This document shows positions 7,470 to 14,616 of a stretch of 64,000 nt of DNA, piece by piece (the stretch's first letter is position 1; each line of letters starts with the position of its first letter). The DNA is taken from the NCBI RefSeq assembly GCF_007828955.1, contig NZ_VIVR01000001.1, positions 2,728,001 to 2,792,000 of the forward strand. The letters are read 5' to 3'. The position numbers and the translations under genes were made by a program. The notes under the pieces were generated by a model. The model did not search any database, was not told the origin of the DNA, and worked only from the letters and a program-made list of their open reading frames with translations. The stretch is from Kitasatospora atroaurantiaca (lineage in GTDB: Bacteria; Actinomycetota; Actinomycetes; Streptomycetales; Streptomycetaceae).

Positions 7470-10070
7470 TCAGCGGCCCGACGAGCTGTCCGGAGCGGCC
7501 CCCCGGCCGTCCTGGACCGAACGAGTGACCGACCTCCCCCGGCGGAGCGACCGCACACTGGGCAGCCGGGGCCGGGTCAGGAAGCCCTCCGCCATGGCGT
7601 TGGCCACCGCGACGGCCGGCAGCTCGGAGGACTTCTCGTACATCAGGAAGCGCGGCTCCCAGCTCGGCTGGTACTTGGCGTTGGCCCGGTAGAGCGACTC
7701 CAGCTGCCACCAGCGGGAGAGGAAGCGCAGCACCGCCCGAAGCAGCCGCAGCACCGGGCCGGCCCCGATCCGGGCGCCGTGCTCGAAGACGTAACGGAAC
7801 ATCGCGAAGTTCAGCGAGACCCGGGTGATGGGCAGCTCGCCGGCCTTGGCCCGCAGCAGCAGCTCGGAGACCATGAACTCCACCAGGCCGTTGTCCGACT
7901 CCCGGTCACGCCGCATCAGGTCCAGCGAGAGCCCGTGCGCGCCCCACGGGACGAAGCTGAGCAGGGCGCAGGTCCGGTCGTTCTCGTCGCGGCACTCGAT
8001 CATCAGGCAGTCACCGTCCTCCGGGTCCCCGAGCCGCCCGAGCGCCATCGAGAAGCCCCGCTCGGTACGGCCGTGCCGCCAGGCGTCCGCGAGCAGGACC
8101 AGCTCGGCCAGCTCCGCCTCCGGGATCTCCCGGTGCCGGCGCAGCACGGCGCGGTACCCGGCCTTGCGGACCCGGTTGTACGTCTGACGGAGCGTCCGCA
8201 TCGAGCGGCCCTCCAGGCTGAAGTCCTCCGTCTCGACCACGGCCTCGTCGCCGAACTCGAGCGCCTTCAGCCCGGCCCGCCGGTACACCGTGCCGGCCTG
8301 CTCGCCGGCCCCGGTGACGGCCTGGATCCAGGCGTGGTTGCGGGCGTCCTCGCGCCAGGTCTCGATCGCCTGCGGCCAGGCCTCCGGGTCGCCGAGCGGG
8401 TCGCCGGAGGCCAGCGCGACGCCGTTGACCACCCGGTAGAGCACGGCGGCCTTGCCGGAGGGAGACCAGCAGACCGACTTGTCGCGGCGCAGCGCGAAGT
8501 AGCCGAGCGAGTCCCGGGCGCCGTGCCGGTCCAGCAGGGCGCGCAGCCGCTGCTCGTCCTCGGGCACCAGGTGCACCCGGCCGCGCGGGGAGCGGAAGAA
8601 GACCCGGACGGTGAAGAGGAGGAGCGCCGCGCCGAGGATGTTGAGCGCCACGTCGACCCAGCCGGGCACGTCCAGGTCGGTGAACTCGACGATCCCGGAG
8701 AGGGTGACCAGGCGGAGCAGGACGTAGATCGCGCTGTCCCCCCAGTCGGGCGGGGTGCCCTCGTCGGTGAGACGGACCAGGGCCGCGCCCAGGAAGACCA
8801 CCACGGCCCCGCCGACCACCAGGACGCCGAGCCCGAGCACGATGTTGCCGCGCTCCCCCTTGACGTGGAAGGCGGGCCGGCCGAGCAGCAGGGCGGCGAG
8901 CAGCGCGACGGTCAGGGTGGCGGAGACCCAGTTGAAGGGGTGTTCGCGGTCCTCGGGCAGGACGGCCAGGGCGAAGGTGAAGACGGCCGCGTAGAGCGCG
9001 ACGACGGTGGTCGCGACGATCCAGGCGGCCCGCTTGCGGCGGCGGAGCATCACGGCGAGCAGCCCGGCGAAGAGCGCGGGGGTGAAGCCCGCGGTCAGCA
9101 GGACGGGGGTGAAGAACTCGCCGCTGTTGGCCCGCTGGACCTGGTGGCGGAAGGGGGCGATCAGGCCGGCGACCAGGTTGAGCACGGTGGCGATCCGCAG
9201 GTACCACTGGGCGAAGAGGGCGCAGCGCGCCCGCCAGGCGGGCAGCGGCGGGGGCACGTACGGTTCGGGCGCCGCGGGCTGCACGGGCACCGCGGGCACG
9301 GCGGGCACGGCGGGCGCCGTCGGCTTCGGCACCACGTCCGGGGCGCCGGCCAGCACGTTGTAGGCCGAGGACTTGGCCGCGACCAGCCGCTGGTGGATCC
9401 GGGCGTCCCGGCGCTCCGCCCTGGCCAGCCGCTTGGGCCGGGAGCGGTACCGCCAGCGGGCCCACGGGCTCTGCGGCCGGGCGAGGCGGATCGCCCCGAC
9501 CGCCGCCAGCGGCCACAGCATCACGCCGAGCAGGCCGGTCCAGATCTTTCCCTTGAGCAGGCTGATCACGACCAGGAGCAGCAGCAGCCCCGCGCCGACC
9601 AGCTGACCGGGTGACAGCCCGCCGTCGAACCCGCCCAGCGGCAGCACCCCGACCAGCAGCAGCCCGATGATCGCCACCGCGAGGATCACCGCGTCCACGG
9701 ACTTGCGGCCCTGCTCGCTCCAGTAGACGTCCTCCAGGTGCAGCACCAGGGCGAACTCGTCCAGTACCAGACCACAGCCGATGCCGAAGCCTGCCGCGAA
9801 CACCTCGCGCGGCACCCCGCCCTCACCCCGTACGGTGAACGCCCCCACCCCGCAGATGACCATCAGGGCCTGGCCGAACACCACGTGGTGGATGTGCAGC
9901 CCGCCCGGGGTGACGTTGCCGGGCCACCATCTGGTGCCGCGTCGGATCATACGGACGCTGAAGCGGATGAAGAGGAACGAGGCGATCAACCCGACCAGCA
10001 GCAGGAACAGCGGCTGGCGGCCGGCATCGACGATCCGGGTCCGGTACGCGTCGATCACCGACTGCCACAT
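7470..10070 (-). CDS. MprF-like lysyltransferase with extra N-terminal membrane domain
   Basis: An 866-residue protein. Residues ~1-205 form a separate integral membrane module with a HIHH motif (GGLHIHHVVFGQ) and several helices; then comes a basic, Ala/Pro-rich linker (~205-285); a second set of membrane helices follows (~290-490); and the C-terminal ~490-830 is the DUF2156 aminoacyl-phospholipid synthase domain (GYFALRRDKSVCWSPSGKA, LYRANAKYQPSWEPRFLMYE). It is the second such enzyme in this block and differs from the gene at 2785-5310 in its N-terminal module, so the two are unlikely to be a recent duplication. No clear ribosome binding site precedes the ATG. The sortase gene follows after 130 bp. 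Function as a phospholipid aminoacyltransferase is inferred from the domain. Confidence 0.8.
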   Translation of the reverse strand: MWQSVIDAYRTRIVDAGRQPLFLLLVGLIASFLFIRFSVRMIRRGTRWWPGNVTPGGLHIHHVVFGQALMVICGVGAFTVRGEGGVPREVFAAGFGIGCGLVLDEFALVLHLEDVYWSEQGRKSVDAVILAVAIIGLLLVGVLPLGGFDGGLSPGQLVGAGLLLLLVVISLLKGKIWTGLLGVMLWPLAAVGAIRLARPQSPWARWRYRSRPKRLARAERRDARIHQRLVAAKSSAYNVLAGAPDVVPKPTAPAVPAVPAVPVQPAAPEPYVPPPLPAWRARCALFAQWYLRIATVLNLVAGLIAPFRHQVQRANSGEFFTPVLLTAGFTPALFAGLLAVMLRRRKRAAWIVATTVVALYAAVFTFALAVLPEDREHPFNWVSATLTVALLAALLLGRPAFHVKGERGNIVLGLGVLVVGGAVVVFLGAALVRLTDEGTPPDWGDSAIYVLLRLVTLSGIVEFTDLDVPGWVDVALNILGAALLLFTVRVFFRSPRGRVHLVPEDEQRLRALLDRHGARDSLGYFALRRDKSVCWSPSGKAAVLYRVVNGVALASGDPLGDPEAWPQAIETWREDARNHAWIQAVTGAGEQAGTVYRRAGLKALEFGDEAVVETEDFSLEGRSMRTLRQTYNRVRKAGYRAVLRRHREIPEAELAELVLLADAWRHGRTERGFSMALGRLGDPEDGDCLMIECRDENDRTCALLSFVPWGAHGLSLDLMRRDRESDNGLVEFMVSELLLRAKAGELPITRVSLNFAMFRYVFEHGARIGAGPVLRLLRAVLRFLSRWWQLESLYRANAKYQPSWEPRFLMYEKSSELPAVAVANAMAEGFLTRPRLPSVRSLRRGRSVTRSVQDGRGAAPDSSSGR

Positions 10071-10403
10071 GGCTGGGCGTACCTCCGGGCGGGCCTCCGG
10101 GCGGACGGGGGTCTCGACTCCCCTGAGCTCTCCTCATCTGACGGCCGCTCATGCCTTGCCGCCACCCGGCGGCTCGGCGAATACTCCGAACGAGCGAGCG
10201 CCGTCACCCTGCCTCCCGGATCACCCTCTTCCCACGCCCCGCCTTACGCGTCTCACGGGAGTTCCCGTGCCATGCTGTGGCCCGATCAGCCCCAACGATG
10301 GACTTATCGGACTTTTTCACGACCCTTCACCGCAGCACCTCAGAACCCGCTCAGCCCAGCTCCGCGCAACTCAGAACCTCTGCACGGCCATCCAGGAACG
10401 GAC
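10071..10403. other. Divergent intergenic region
   Basis: This 333-bp stretch separates the divergent MprF-like gene and deacetylase gene and must hold both promoters. No gene, RNA or convincing hexamer pair was recognised. The only recognisable signal is AGGAA at 10394-10398 before the deacetylase gene. Confidence 0.4.
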
Positions 10404-10409
10404 GTGACC

Positions 10410-11735
10410 ATGGACGCACTCTCCCGCAGGACACTGCTGGCCGCCGGGGCCGCCACCGCCGCCACCCTGGCGGCCGGCTGCGCGAGCACCAACGGCAGCG
10501 ACGGCGAGCAGGCCGCGCCGCCCGCCTCGGCCTCGGGAGCACGCCCCACCGGCACGAGCGCCGCGCCCAAGCCGCCCGCCACGCTGATCGGCGACGGCTC
10601 GACCTCCGACACCGGCCCGCAGCCCAACCAGCCGAAGCCCGAGCCGCTGGGTCTCGGGGAGCGGCCGCCGCAGTTCGTGGTCTTCTCCTGGGACGGCGCG
10701 GGCGAGCTGGACAACAAGCTGTTCACCCGGTTCCGGAAGCTCGCCAAGGACCACAACGCCTCGATGACGTTCTTCCTCAGCGGCATCTACACCCTGCCCG
10801 AGTCCAAGAAGAGCCTCTACCACCCGCCGCAGCACAGCGTCGGCGCCAGCGACATCGGCTACCTGAGCGACCCGCACATCCACGAGACCGTCCAGCAGAT
10901 CGGCTCGGCCTGGCTGGAGGGGCACGAGATCGGCACCCACTTCAACGGGCACTTCTGCGGTGCCAACGGCGGCGGCAGGTGGTCGCCGGACGAGTGGGAC
11001 AGCGAGATCGAGCAGGCGATGTCCTTCGTCATGAACTGGAAGACCAACACCGGCTTCACCGACCTGCCCGCCCTGCCGTTCGACTACCGCAAGGAGCTGA
11101 TCGGCGGCCGCACCCCCTGCCTGGAGGGCCAGCGCGGGCTGCTGCCGACGGCGGCCAAGCGCGGCTGGAAGTACGACAGCAGCGGGCCCGGCGGCCTGCA
11201 GGTGTGGCCGCAGAAGTTCCAGGGCGGCGCCCTGTGGGACTTCCCACTGCAGTCCATCCCCTTCCCCGGGCACAGCTTCCAGGTGCTGTCGATGGACTAC
11301 AACATCATGTACAACCAGTCCGGCAACAACACCAAGGGCGACCCCGGCCAGCACGCCGCCTGGCAGAACCAGGCCCGGGACGCCTACCTGGCCGGCTTCG
11401 ACCGGGCGTACAAGGGCAACCGGGCGCCGCTGTATATCGGCAACCACTTCGAGCAGTGGAACGGCGGCATCTACATGAACGCCGTCGAGGACGTGATCAA
11501 GGCGATCGCCGACCGGCCCGAGGTGCGGCTGGTGTCCTTCCGTCAGCTGGTGCAGTGGCTGGAGGTGCAGGACCCGGCGGTGCTGCGCAAGCTGCAGTCG
11601 CTGAACCCGGGCGAGTCACCGGCCGGCGGGTGGGAGGCTTTCATGGGCGCGCCCTCCGCGCCTGCTTCGGCCTCAGCCTCAGCTTCGGTCTCAGCTACGG
11701 CCTCGGTCTCAGCTTCGGCCTCGCGTGCGGCCTGA
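10410..11735 (+). CDS. Tat-exported lipoprotein, polysaccharide deacetylase-like
   Basis: A ~441-residue exported protein. The N-terminus has a twin-arginine signal (SRRTLLAAG) ending in a lipobox (LAAGC), so it should be a Tat-translocated, membrane-attached lipoprotein. The body has the NodB fold signatures VVFSWDGAGELD and GTHFNGHFCG, a metal-binding His pattern, although the usual DD pair is WDGAGELD here. Catalysis may therefore differ from classical deacetylases. The C-terminus ends in a low-complexity Ala/Ser/Val tail. A GTG at 10404, in frame and better spaced from AGGAA (10394-10398), is an alternative start. Its end overlaps the convergent MFS gene by 27 bp. Confidence 0.7.
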   Translation: MDALSRRTLLAAGAATAATLAAGCASTNGSDGEQAAPPASASGARPTGTSAAPKPPATLIGDGSTSDTGPQPNQPKPEPLGLGERPPQFVVFSWDGAGELDNKLFTRFRKLAKDHNASMTFFLSGIYTLPESKKSLYHPPQHSVGASDIGYLSDPHIHETVQQIGSAWLEGHEIGTHFNGHFCGANGGGRWSPDEWDSEIEQAMSFVMNWKTNTGFTDLPALPFDYRKELIGGRTPCLEGQRGLLPTAAKRGWKYDSSGPGGLQVWPQKFQGGALWDFPLQSIPFPGHSFQVLSMDYNIMYNQSGNNTKGDPGQHAAWQNQARDAYLAGFDRAYKGNRAPLYIGNHFEQWNGGIYMNAVEDVIKAIADRPEVRLVSFRQLVQWLEVQDPAVLRKLQSLNPGESPAGGWEAFMGAPSAPASASASASVSATASVSASASRAA

Positions 11736-13145
11736 GACCAGCGCACCGAACAGGGCCACCCCCGCCATCACCAGGAAGATCACCGCGAACGCGGCGGCCG
11801 GCACCGGCGAGTCCTGGGCGGCCGCCGCCGAGCCGCCGCCCAGACCCGCGAACAGCACCCCGGCCAGGCCGATCAGCAGGACGTTGCCCAGCGCGTCGCT
11901 CATCTGCAACGAGGCCGAGTTGGCCCCGGCCTCCTCGGGCGCGGACAGCTTCATCATCAGCACGCTGATGCTCGCCACCGCCAGGCCCATGCCGACCCCG
12001 CCCACCGCCCAGGCGGCCGCCGCCACCCAGGCCGGCACGGCGGGGATCAGCACCAGCGCCGCACCCGCGATCGCGATCGCGGTCAGCACGAAGCCCAGGC
12101 GTATCAGCGCCTCCCGGTGCCGCTCCGCCGCCGGCCTGCCCTGCAGCCAGGACCCCAGCGCCCAGGAGAGCCCGCCACTGGTCAGCGTCAGCCCGGCCAG
12201 GGTCGGCGAGAGATCCCGCTGAGTGACCATCATCAGCGGGACGAACGCCTCGGCCGCGAAGAACGCGCCCGCGGCCACCCCGCGCAGCAGGATCACCGTC
12301 GGCAGCCCGCGTCCGGCCCGCAGCGTGCCCGTCGGCAGCAGCCGTACGACGGCGGGCAGCAGCAGCGCGGCACCGAGAACGGCCGGGACCAGCCCGAGCA
12401 GGTCGAGCCGCTGGCCCGCGTACTGCAGCAGGCCCGCGCCCAGGGCGGCCATCGCCGCGAGCACGGTACGGCGCCGGTCGAACTCCGCGCCCAGCGCCTT
12501 CGGCTGAGCCCGCTCGGCGCGGCTCAGTGCCGGCCCCATCACCATCAGCGGCAGCAGTACCAGGACCGGCACGGCGAGGAAGACCCAGCGCCAGCCCAGG
12601 TGCTGGGTCACCGCGCCGGACACCACCGGGCCGACGAGCGAGGGCAGCACCCAGGCCGCTGAGAACGCCGCGAACACCGACGGCCGCAAGCGTTCGGGAA
12701 AGGCCCGTCCCACCACGACGTACAGCGCCACGATCACCAGCCCACCGCCCAGCCCCTGGATCGCCCGGCCCGCGACGAACAGCCACATGTCGACGGCCGT
12801 CCCGGCCACCACCAGGCCGGCGGCGAACACCCCGATGCCGGTGAACAGCGGCGCCATCGGCCCTCGCCGGTCGCACCACTGGCCGGAGACCACGAGGGCG
12901 AAGAGGGTGGTGGTGAAGTAACCGGAGAAGGCGAACGCGTACAGTCCGAGGCCGTCCAGCTGCCGGGCCGCCACCGGCATCGCGGTGTTCACGGCCGTCG
13001 CCTCGAAGGCCAGCAGCAGCACCACCGAGACGATCCCCAGGGTCAGCGCCCGGTACGGGCCGCTGAGCACTCCGCCGGTGTCCGCACCGGTCTCGTCGGT
13101 GTCGGGGCGCAGCGAGGCGGGAGAGGCTGTGGTCATGGCACTCAT
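11709..13145 (-). CDS. MFS transporter, multidrug efflux type (DHA2-like)
   Basis: A 478-residue major facilitator protein with about 14 hydrophobic segments. Motifs are AVNTAMPVAARQL near the N-terminus, as in EmrB/QacA relatives, and SGQWCDRRGPMAPL as the loop 2-3 signature. Drug or metabolite export by proton antiport is the family role; the substrate is unknown. Two starts three codons apart are possible (13145 and 13136). It lies 89 bp downstream of the guanidinium exporter on the same strand and may be cotranscribed, but a perfect palindrome GGTCCTAGGACC (13204-13215) between them could mark a separate promoter or operator. Confidence 0.8.
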   Translation of the reverse strand: MSAMTTASPASLRPDTDETGADTGGVLSGPYRALTLGIVSVVLLLAFEATAVNTAMPVAARQLDGLGLYAFAFSGYFTTTLFALVVSGQWCDRRGPMAPLFTGIGVFAAGLVVAGTAVDMWLFVAGRAIQGLGGGLVIVALYVVVGRAFPERLRPSVFAAFSAAWVLPSLVGPVVSGAVTQHLGWRWVFLAVPVLVLLPLMVMGPALSRAERAQPKALGAEFDRRRTVLAAMAALGAGLLQYAGQRLDLLGLVPAVLGAALLLPAVVRLLPTGTLRAGRGLPTVILLRGVAAGAFFAAEAFVPLMMVTQRDLSPTLAGLTLTSGGLSWALGSWLQGRPAAERHREALIRLGFVLTAIAIAGAALVLIPAVPAWVAAAAWAVGGVGMGLAVASISVLMMKLSAPEEAGANSASLQMSDALGNVLLIGLAGVLFAGLGGGSAAAAQDSPVPAAAFAVIFLVMAGVALFGALVSGRTRGRS

Positions 13146-13234
13146 GGTAAGTCCCTACCGAGCGCTTGACTCCTGACCTGCAGCCCCGCGCGCCTCCTCC
13201 GTCGGTCCTAGGACCTCCGGCCCCCTGGGTGGCA

Positions 13235-13549
13235 TCAGTGCAGCACCTTGAGTCCGACGACCCCACCGAGGATCAGCACCAGACAGGTGACCCGGGCCAC
13301 CGTCACACCGTCGCCCAGCATCGCCATGCCGTACAGGACCGTGCCGATCGCGCCGATGCCGACCCACACCGCATAGCCCGTGCCGAGCGGGATGCTGCGC
13401 ATCGCGTACGCCAGGCCGCCCATGCTGAGCACGAGGGTGACGGCGAAGACCAGGCTGGGGACCAGCCGGGAGAAGCCCTTGGAAGACTCCAGGGCAACCG
13501 CCCACACCGTCTCCAGGACACCGGCGATGATCAGGACGACCCAGGCCAT
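13235..13549 (-). CDS. gdx: SMR-family guanidinium exporter (Gdx/SugE type)
   Basis: A 104-residue small multidrug resistance protein with four membrane helices. The proton/substrate-binding glutamate is E13 in AGVLETVWAVALE, and the SugE/Gdx-type segments SMGGLAYAMRSIPLGTGYAVW and GIGAIGTVLYG are present. Gdx proteins work as dual-topology dimers that exchange guanidinium for protons. The assignment as Gdx rather than a generic QacE pump is strengthened by the guanidine-III riboswitch in its leader. GGAGG at 13559-13563 precedes the ATG at 13549. An MFS gene follows downstream. Confidence 0.88.
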   Translation of the reverse strand: MAWVVLIIAGVLETVWAVALESSKGFSRLVPSLVFAVTLVLSMGGLAYAMRSIPLGTGYAVWVGIGAIGTVLYGMAMLGDGVTVARVTCLVLILGGVVGLKVLH

Positions 13550-13562
13550 GACGAGTTACCTC

Positions 13563-13599
13563 CGCAGTAGGGGCGGCAGGGTTGCCGCTTCTTACTGCG
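13563..13599 (-). promoter_or_regulatory. Expression-platform hairpin of the guanidine riboswitch
   Basis: On the minus strand CGCAGTA (5') pairs perfectly with TACTGCG (3'), and inside it GCGGCA pairs with TGCCGC around an ACCC loop. The 3' arm abuts the GGAGG ribosome binding site of gdx. The 5' arm shares its first three bases (13597-13599) with the 3' strand of aptamer helix P1, so aptamer and hairpin compete. There is no U-tract, which favours translational control. Confidence 0.6.
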
Positions 13600-13637
13600 C
13601 CGTCTTGTCATACCGGGTACGACGCGCTCGTCCGGGG
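13597..13637 (-). promoter_or_regulatory. Guanidine-III (ykkC-III) riboswitch aptamer
   Basis: Read on the minus strand, the leader contains CCGGACGAG, then GCGTCGT, ACCCGGT, GACAAG and ACGGCGC. This is the conserved order of the guanidine-III pseudoknot: the two CCGG segments form one helix, and GCGTCGT pairs with ACGGCGC (one G-U) as the other. From memory it matches the Thermobifida-type aptamer nearly base for base. It sits directly upstream of an SMR exporter, the classic partner gene. Confidence 0.88.
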
Positions 13638-13712
13638 CGATCACTCACCTGGCTTCGACCGTAGCACGCAGCCGTGGGCCGACCGGCGACACACAGAATT
13701 CATAATCGGATA

Positions 13713-13743
13713 TTGACGCACCCCACCCCGTTCCCCATAAGAT
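13713..13743 (+). promoter_or_regulatory. Probable promoter for Cys-rich mini-ORF and tRNA-Cys
   Basis: TTGACG at 13713-13718 is followed after 17 bases by CATAAG, or after 19 bases by TAAGAT (13738-13743), a reasonable vegetative -35/-10 pair. The surrounding sequence is unusually AT-rich for this genome. It lies ~60 bp before the mini-ORF at 13802. Confidence 0.5.
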
Positions 13744-13801
13744 GAATTCACCAAGCACGGTGCCCCACCCGATCAGGGGCCCACGACGACAGGAGCAGGC
13801 T

Positions 13802-13891
13802 ATGAACAGGAAGACGGTGGCCATCTCAGCGCCCCGCACCTGTGCCACTCCCGACCGTTGTCGCACCTGCCGCTGCTCCTGCTGCGCCTGA
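13802..13891 (+). CDS. Cysteine-rich 29-residue leader-like peptide
   Basis: A short open frame, ATG at 13802 to TGA at 13889-13891, encodes 29 residues of which six are cysteine, five of them in the last ten (CRTCRCSCCA at the end). AGGAG at 13791-13795 is ideally spaced six bases before the ATG, and a promoter-like pair lies upstream. It ends 45 bp before the tRNA-Cys gene on the same strand. Polycysteine upstream ORFs are known in mycobacteria as cysteine-responsive attenuators; here the gene downstream would be tRNA-Cys itself. A small metal-binding protein is the alternative. Not recognised as a named family. Confidence 0.55.
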   Translation: MNRKTVAISAPRTCATPDRCRTCRCSCCA

Positions 13892-13936
13892 GCACACCCC
13901 CTTCCGACGCGGGCTCCTGACCATGCGTCACCCCAC

Positions 13937-14011
13937 GGCCGTGTGCCCGAGTGGCTTAGGGAACCGCCTGCAAAGCGGTTTACACGGGTTCGATTCCCGT
14001 CATGGCCTCCA
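13937..14011 (+). tRNA. tRNA-Cys (GCA)
   Basis: A full cloverleaf can be drawn. The acceptor GGCCGTG pairs with CATGGCC (one G-U), the D-arm is CCC/GGG, the anticodon arm is ACCGC-CTGCAAA-GCGGT with anticodon GCA (13970-13972), the T-arm is ACGGG-TTCGATT-CCCGT, the discriminator is U, and CCA (14009-14011) is encoded. It is the only complete tRNA found in the window. Confidence 0.95.
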
Positions 14012-14016
14012 CGCTC

Positions 14017-14067
14017 CACCCCGAATTGCCGGTCGGCGAATTAATCGCCGCCCGGCAATTCGGGGTG
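14017..14067 (+). terminator. Long hairpin after tRNA-Cys
   Basis: CACCCCGAATTGCCGG (14017-14032) pairs perfectly with its complement at 14052-14067, and inside it CGGCGA pairs with TCGCCG around ATTAA, giving 22 base pairs in one stem-loop. It begins five bases after the tRNA CCA. A separate perfect palindrome, AATTCTCGAGAATT, follows immediately. It is a likely end point of the tRNA transcript, though no long T-tract follows. Confidence 0.6.
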
Positions 14068-14190
14068 CAATTCTCGAGAATTCTCCTGCGCTACGACAGA
14101 GGCGCACGATACAAATCGCACGGCCCTCATCTGGATGACCGTGAACACCGGCCGGGCGCCACCACCCATGCCGGGCCTACTGTCCGGTTC

Positions 14191-14499
14191 ATGGCCGCTA
14201 CCCACACCGCGTGGAAGATCCCGGACGACCACCGCACCGATCCCGCGTACATCGAGGCTGCCGCGGCCGCCGCGCTCGGCCAGGCCGTCCATGACCGCCG
14301 CAACGCCCTTGGGCTCACCGGACAGGAGCTCGCCGACCGGGCCCGGCTGACGGTTGACGAGGTGGAACAGATCGAAGGCGGCGGCACTGCACCCACGCTC
14401 GCCCTGCTGCGCAGCCTGGCATCGGCACTCGACGCCCAGCTCGACGCATCCATCTACGCCGAGCAGGCCAGGCTGATGTTCGTCGCACACGCCATCTGA
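14191..14499 (+). CDS. Small XRE-family helix-turn-helix protein
   Basis: A 102-residue protein with an XRE/Cro-type HTH at residues ~30-85 (LGQAVHDRRNALGLTGQELADRARLTVDEVEQIEGGG...PTLALLRSLASAL). It has no other domain. The frame is open further upstream through the tRNA, so the start is uncertain. ATG 14191 has no ribosome binding site, but TACTGT ends seven bases upstream as a possible -10, which would make a leaderless message. It could be an antitoxin-like or stand-alone regulator. No toxin partner is adjacent. Confidence 0.65.
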   Translation: MAATHTAWKIPDDHRTDPAYIEAAAAAALGQAVHDRRNALGLTGQELADRARLTVDEVEQIEGGGTAPTLALLRSLASALDAQLDASIYAEQARLMFVAHAI

Positions 14500-14556
14500 C
14501 CAGGCCTCAGCTGCCCGGACACTCAGGTACCAGGTGCCATGGCGATCCAATGGCCA

Positions 14557-14594
14557 CGGCCCGGCCGCGTCGGTTGAAGGACGCGGCCGGGCCG
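14557..14594. terminator. Bidirectional terminator hairpin
   Basis: CGGCCCGGCCGCGTC pairs perfectly with GACGCGGCCGGGCCG around an 8-base loop. It lies between the convergent HTH gene and the type VII secretion operon and can serve both. Confidence 0.75.
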
Positions 14595-14616
14595 GGTTAC
14601 TGCGCTGGGCTTGCGG

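Noticed and set aside
13204..13215. GGTCCTAGGACC palindrome between the guanidinium exporter and MFS genes as a defined operator
   Set aside because: It is a perfect 12-bp palindrome, but it is short, and no promoter hexamers could be placed around it with confidence.
13937..14011. Integrative element using tRNA-Cys as attachment site
   Set aside because: No integrase gene and no second copy of the tRNA 3' end were seen nearby; the flanking genes are small and ordinary.
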